Below, piece by piece: positions 36,072 through 40,371 of a stretch of DNA of 40,371 nt (positions within the stretch are counted from its first letter, which is position 1; every line of letters begins with the position of its first letter). Source of the stretch: Mollicutes bacterium (lineage in GTDB: Bacteria > Bacillota_I > Bacilli_A > RF39 > UBA660). The stretch lies in the NCBI GenBank assembly GCA_012520435.1, contig JAAYOI010000077.1:1-40371 (forward strand), read 5' to 3'. The translations under genes and the position numbers were made by a program. Under the pieces are notes generated by a model. It was not told where the DNA came from and ran no database searches. It saw only the letters and a list, made by a program, of their open reading frames with translations.

Positions 36072-37169
36072 TCATTTAATAATTAATTTTTTCTCATCAT
36101 CAAATTCTATAATAGCTATTTTTTTACTTAAATCCAATAGTACATCAGGACTTAATCCTATCGCACTAAAATCAGGAATCCTATTTTTTGGTATGATATT
36201 ACTCATAAAATATTTTAAATTTCTTATTCCACTTTCCTTATTTTGCTTTATTTGCCAATATAATCCATATGCCATTACATATGCTTGTATTTGTATTAAT
36301 GATTCTAATATATCATTAGAAATTACTTTAAATATATCACTTGTTTTTAAGCTTAACATTTTCTTTTTTCCAAATTCTTGTTTTATATTATTTTCTAGAT
36401 CAATTTTAGTATCTTGCGCTAAATCTAGAAGTAGCCATAACATTTTTTCTTTTAATTTAGGTATCTCTTTATCACTTATTTCCATTTCTTTTAAAAAATC
36501 AATAAATAAATGATTTACTGCATATGCCGATACTTCTTGAAACCCATAATAATTTTCGCTAGGTATTTTTTCTCTAAAATAAAAGTCAATTCCATGCATT
36601 ACTTCATGATTTAATGTCAGCATATCCAATATTGTATTAGTTTTTTTTACTGCCATATATACTTTTTTAAATGTGTAATCTTCATTTGTTATTCCAATAA
36701 AATTCTTAAAATGCAATGTTTTATTTGAATACTTAACTATGTGAATAATCTGTGGATTATTTAATATTTTACAAGCCAATTTATAAATTTCTTCATCACC
36801 TAGCGAATAATAAAAGGCCTTGGAAATTTTTATTAATCCATTATTTAAACATCTCATTGAAGCATATTTATATTCATGATGTTTCCATTGTGTTCTAGCA
36901 ATATTATTCATTAATTTCAATAAAAATTTCAAATAGCTTCTATCTACAAAAGGTTTTGTTTCATTCATTAATCCTTTTCTAATAACAACCAATTTTTGTT
37001 CATATTGGCTTTCTTTTTCATCATTAGCAATCATATACATATTATAATATGTTAATATACTTAAACCTAATCTTTCTTTTTCTTTATCATCAGTAGTATT
37101 TTCATATCTTTCTATACAGTAATCTAAAAGCTGTTTTAATTCTTCTTTATTAAACTTATATTTTACCAT
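36072..37169 (-). CDS. M3-like (oligoendopeptidase-type) gluzincin metallopeptidase, compact
   Basis: NHEVMHGIDFYFREKIPSENYYGFQEVSAYAVNHLFIDFL (HExxH plus downstream E as in M3 AEVASTFNE); M3-like C-terminal helices; no signal peptide. Confidence 0.6.
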   Translation of the reverse strand: MVKYKFNKEELKQLLDYCIERYENTTDDKEKERLGLSILTYYNMYMIANDEKESQYEQKLVVIRKGLMNETKPFVDRSYLKFLLKLMNNIARTQWKHHEYKYASMRCLNNGLIKISKAFYYSLGDEEIYKLACKILNNPQIIHIVKYSNKTLHFKNFIGITNEDYTFKKVYMAVKKTNTILDMLTLNHEVMHGIDFYFREKIPSENYYGFQEVSAYAVNHLFIDFLKEMEISDKEIPKLKEKMLWLLLDLAQDTKIDLENNIKQEFGKKKMLSLKTSDIFKVISNDILESLIQIQAYVMAYGLYWQIKQNKESGIRNLKYFMSNIIPKNRIPDFSAIGLSPDVLLDLSKKIAIIEFDDEKKLIIK

Positions 37170-37265
37170 TTACTATCACCTTAACCATTTATTATTCGCA
37201 ATTAAAAATAATTTTTCATATAATAACACAATGTTAAAAGAAACACAATATTTTTTATCTTTATT

Positions 37266-37451
37266 TTAATATTCAAAATAAAGACTTAAACCTTCCACTA
37301 GATAATTTTTATCCACACTGTTAATACTTTTAAAATTAATATCAGTGTTAACTTTATTAATAATAACCTTAAAAAGCTCTTTAGTAAGAATATAATTTAT
37401 CAATTATTGTTCTTCTAATTCACTAGAAATTAAAGTTATATACTTAATCAT
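37266..37451 (-). pseudogene. Small ORF downstream of and overlapping coaB, interrupted by in-frame TAA
   Basis: MIKYITLISSELEEQ*LINYILTKELFKVIINKVNTDINFKSINSVDKNYLVEGLSLYFEY*; ATG overlaps coaB stop; TAA at 37404-37406. Confidence 0.45.
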
Positions 37452-38175
37452 TAAAAAACATCCTATTAACTAATTTTTTTGCAATACCTTCTTTATCAGT
37501 AGCTATTATTTTATTACCAAATTCATCAATAATAAAAGCTTTATGATTACCTTGACGAATATTAGCTAAATCATTAGCAACCACTAAATTACATTTATTT
37601 TTCTTTAATAATTTAGTTGCTATCTCAATTAGTTCTTCATCAGTACTATTATCTAATAATTTAAAACCTACTAAAAAAATATTTGGACTTATATCTTTAA
37701 TTAAAGAAATTATCTTAGGGGTTGGTCTTAGCATAATAATTAAATTATCTTCATATGATGATATTTTTGTACCACTAATGACATTTTTATTATTTTTAAT
37801 TACTTCAACAAGATCAGGATTATTAGATTCTTTAATTGTTTTTGCTAATAAGGTGGCATTACTTATATAACTAACCATATAATCAGAAACCGCCATACTA
37901 TGAATAAAATAATCTATCTTTTCATTATTTAATAATTTTTCAACTTCATTTTTTAATTCTAAAGTCCCTTCAATTTCAATAATTTTAACTTTTTCATGCG
38001 TTGGCCTAAAAGCACCTTTTGTACAAATATAATATAATGTATCTAATTTTTCATAATATTTATCTAGTATTTCATTAGCAATTGTCATAGCCAATTTACC
38101 GGAACCACTATTAGTAATTTTTCTTACATTATCAATTTTTTCACTAGTACCACCAGCTGTTATAATAATTTTCAT
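37444..38175 (-). CDS. coaB: Phosphopantothenate-cysteine ligase (stand-alone CoaB)
   Basis: MKIIITAGGTSEKIDNVRKITNSGSGKLAMTIAN; VGFKLL; NLVVANDLA. Confidence 0.92.
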   Translation of the reverse strand: MKIIITAGGTSEKIDNVRKITNSGSGKLAMTIANEILDKYYEKLDTLYYICTKGAFRPTHEKVKIIEIEGTLELKNEVEKLLNNEKIDYFIHSMAVSDYMVSYISNATLLAKTIKESNNPDLVEVIKNNKNVISGTKISSYEDNLIIMLRPTPKIISLIKDISPNIFLVGFKLLDNSTDEELIEIATKLLKKNKCNLVVANDLANIRQGNHKAFIIDEFGNKIIATDKEGIAKKLVNRMFFND

Positions 38176-38726
38176 TTTTTACCACCTTCCCATACCTTTT
38201 TTAAAGTTTTAATAATTTTTTCTTTATTAGCAAGTTTTCCAATTGCTTGATATCCACATGCTAAAGCACCAACATCAGGTTCAATAAATTTATAACCATA
38301 TTTTTTTAATTTTTCAATGTTATCTTGCACTATCTTATTTTCATACATAGCATCGTTCATAGCGGGGGCAAAAACAACTTTAGCTTTTGTTGCCATAATT
38401 ACTGTAGATAACATATCATCAGCAATACCATTTGCTACTTTTCCTATAATATTAGCCGTAGCAGGCACCACTAATAATAAATCCGCCTTTTTAGCTAAAC
38501 TGATATGTTCTACATTATAATTTGTTTTATTTTCAAACATATCAACTACTACCTTATTATTTGATAATGTTTCTAATGTTAAGGGTGTAATAAAATTAGT
38601 AGCATTCTTTGTCATAATAACATCAATATTAGCCCCTTCTTTTTTTAAATAATTAATAATTCCACACACTTTATAACAAGCAATCCCACCTGTTACACCA
38701 ATTACAATATTTAAGTTTTTAAACAT
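38172..38726 (-). CDS. coaC: Phosphopantothenoylcysteine decarboxylase (stand-alone CoaC)
   Basis: IVIGVTGGIACYKVCGIINYLKK; HISLAKKADLLLVVPATANIIGKVANGIADDMLS; FAPAMNDAMYEN. Confidence 0.93.
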   Translation of the reverse strand: MFKNLNIVIGVTGGIACYKVCGIINYLKKEGANIDVIMTKNATNFITPLTLETLSNNKVVVDMFENKTNYNVEHISLAKKADLLLVVPATANIIGKVANGIADDMLSTVIMATKAKVVFAPAMNDAMYENKIVQDNIEKLKKYGYKFIEPDVGALACGYQAIGKLANKEKIIKTLKKVWEGGKK

Positions 38727-38811
38727 AAATTCACTCCCTTCAATTAAATTGTATAACAAAATTATTGATAAGTATAATATATAAATGTTATAATGTTTAT
38801 AAGGAGGGCTT

Positions 38812-39693
38812 ATGAGCGTTAATTTAGAATTATATCGTATTTTTTATGTTGTAGCGAAGCATAAACATATGACAAAAGCTAGTGAAGAATTACATATTTC
38901 TCAACCGGCTATATCACAAGCTATTAAAAAATTAGAAGATCAATTAGGTGGTATCTTATTTATTAGAAGTAATAAGGGAATGGAACTTACTAAAGAAGGT
39001 AAAATGCTTTTTGAATATATCCAAAGTTCTTTAGAGCTAATAAAAACAGCCGAAAACAAATTTACTCATTTTAAAGACTTATCACAAGGAGAAATTAAAA
39101 TAGGTATTTCAGCTAGTTTAACAAAAATTATCTTATTAGATGCTTTAAAAAAATTTCATGAAGATCACCCTAATATTACTATTAATATTACTAATGAATT
39201 AACTAAAAATTTAATTCTTGATCTACAAAAAGGGAAATTAGATTTTGTCATATTTAATGAAAGTAATATTAAAGAATCAAATGTTGCATTAAAAGAATTA
39301 ACCAAATTAAAACCAATATTTATCTATAATCCTAAATATTATGATTACTCTAACAAAATATTTAAATTAGAAGAATTGAATAATATCCCTTTAATTCTTC
39401 AAAATAAAGATTCTAATAGTAGACAATATTTAGATAATTTTATGGTTAAAAATAATGTCTTATTAAAACCTTATTTAGAAGTTGTAAGTCAAGATTTAAT
39501 ATTAGAATTTGTTAACATTGGATTAGGTGTTGGATATACAATTAAGGAATTAGTAATAAAAAATTATCCTAATCTTAAAGAATTAAAACTTGAAAAAAGT
39601 ATTCCTGATATAACTGTTTATATTGCTACTAATAAATCAATAGTTTTACCGTTTGCAAGTAATGAATTTTTAAAATATTTAAAAAGGCGATAA
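38812..39693 (+). CDS. LysR-family transcriptional regulator
   Basis: LELYRIFYVVAKHKHMTKASEELHISQPAISQAIKKLEDQLGGILFIRSNKGMELTKEG. Confidence 0.95.
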   Translation: MSVNLELYRIFYVVAKHKHMTKASEELHISQPAISQAIKKLEDQLGGILFIRSNKGMELTKEGKMLFEYIQSSLELIKTAENKFTHFKDLSQGEIKIGISASLTKIILLDALKKFHEDHPNITINITNELTKNLILDLQKGKLDFVIFNESNIKESNVALKELTKLKPIFIYNPKYYDYSNKIFKLEELNNIPLILQNKDSNSRQYLDNFMVKNNVLLKPYLEVVSQDLILEFVNIGLGVGYTIKELVIKNYPNLKELKLEKSIPDITVYIATNKSIVLPFASNEFLKYLKRR

Positions 39694-39794
39694 TTTCTAT
39701 CACCTTTATTTTATTTGCGATATCATTTACTAATTTAATTTCTTGATTAGTATTTCCTCTTATTTAACTAATTTACACTATTTTTTACAATTAA

Positions 39795-39822
39795 AAACTC
39801 AATTATCCAATTGAGTTTTTAT
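39795..39822. terminator. Bidirectional terminator downstream of ssrA
   Basis: AAAAACTCAATT-ATCC-AATTGAGTTTTT, perfect 12-bp stem. Confidence 0.85.
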
Positions 39823-39854
39823 TAAACGTCGAATTTGCGACAATAATTTTCATT

Positions 39855-40202
39855 TGGTGGAGCTGAGGGGAATCGAACCCCTGTCCGAAAATATAGCCTT
39901 TTAAGCTTCTACAAGCTTAGTTAGTTTAAAAATGTCCTAAAAAATATAAAAACTAACAAATCATTTTTTAGTAAGCTTATAAAATTCGTTATTACCCCTA
40001 AGCAAAGGTAATAATATATCCCACTAAATCGAGCCTCCTAAATCTTCCGTGGGAGAGAAGATAAAGGAAGCCTTTCACGTATTATTTAAATTATGCGAAA
40101 GCTAATTGAGTTCTGTTTCCGTTTATTTTTTGGTTTGTACGTGACGTGTACAACCCGGCTTGCCACTTAAACGCCATATTCCCGTCGAAACCAAGCAACC
40201 CC
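39855..40202 (-). ncRNA. ssrA: tmRNA (transfer-messenger RNA)
   Basis: Minus strand 5' GGGGTTGCTTGGTTTCGACGGG and 3' GGACAGGGGTTCGATTCCCCTCAGCTCCACCA; acceptor pairing GGGGTTG/CAGCTCC; tag ORF ending ...NRTQLAFA-TAA. Confidence 0.97.
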
Positions 40203-40211
40203 GTAGGGAAA

Positions 40212-40240
40212 ATTATATCACAAGATTAATGATATGTAAA
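40212..40240 (-). promoter_or_regulatory. ssrA sigma-A promoter
   Basis: TTTACA-N17-TATAAT about 9 nt before the tmRNA 5' end. Confidence 0.7.
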
Positions 40241-40289
40241 TATCTTATTTTTGGATTATTACTTGTTTTTTATATTCCATATCTACACC

Positions 40290-40371
40290 CTATTTCATAT
40301 ATTGTTTCATTTCTTTTCTAATTTCTCTTTCCATATCTTTTTTCTTGATAGCTTCCCTTTTATCATAACTT
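40290..40371 (-). CDS. smpB: SsrA-binding protein SmpB, C-terminal fragment (runs off window)
   Basis: Minus-strand reading SYDKREAIKKKDMEREIRKEMKQYMK*; typical SmpB tail, adjacent to ssrA. Confidence 0.85.
   Translation of the reverse strand, partial: SYDKREAIKKKDMEREIRKEMKQYMK

Noticed and set aside
36193-36513. 106-aa + strand ORF antisense to the M3-like gene
   Set aside because: Shadow ORF; low complexity and no start context.
1-40371. CRISPR array, IS element or tRNA genes
   Set aside because: No regularly spaced repeats, transposase motifs or tRNA cloverleaf sequence recognised by eye (apart from the tRNA-like part of tmRNA).

Overview
AT-rich chromosomal window of a spore-forming, Bacilli-like Bacillota (probably an uncultured gut lineage; taxonomy is inference). 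Most of it is conserved housekeeping: prfB with its +1 frameshift site, nrdDG, rny, recA, pgsA, gpsB-rnpB, recU-ponA, nth-dnaD, cca, hup, der, engB, coaB/coaC, and ssrA next to smpB. Sporulation and germination genes are well represented: yunB, spoIVA, spoVIF, a gerA-gerC-small D-like-gerB operon, and a Tyr/Pro-rich coat-like miniprotein. RNase P RNA (type B) and tmRNA are recognisable on the minus strand although the ORF track does not show them. The most unusual region is about 33.9-37.5 kb. It holds a two-gene operon (HNH nuclease + ParB-like protein) abutting a truncated CAP/SCP-domain gene, then a compact M3-like metallopeptidase and a small ORF with an in-frame stop next to coaB. Other points of interest are a nucleotidyltransferase-like gene with a canonical A-AAA-AAG heptamer in the correct register just before an alternative, family-like C-terminus; a DUF5011-like Ig module shared by a pilin and PBP1; an eroded NodB-like protein; and a possible eroded metallo-beta-lactamase-like protein. 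All homology calls come from reading the translations. No database search was run.
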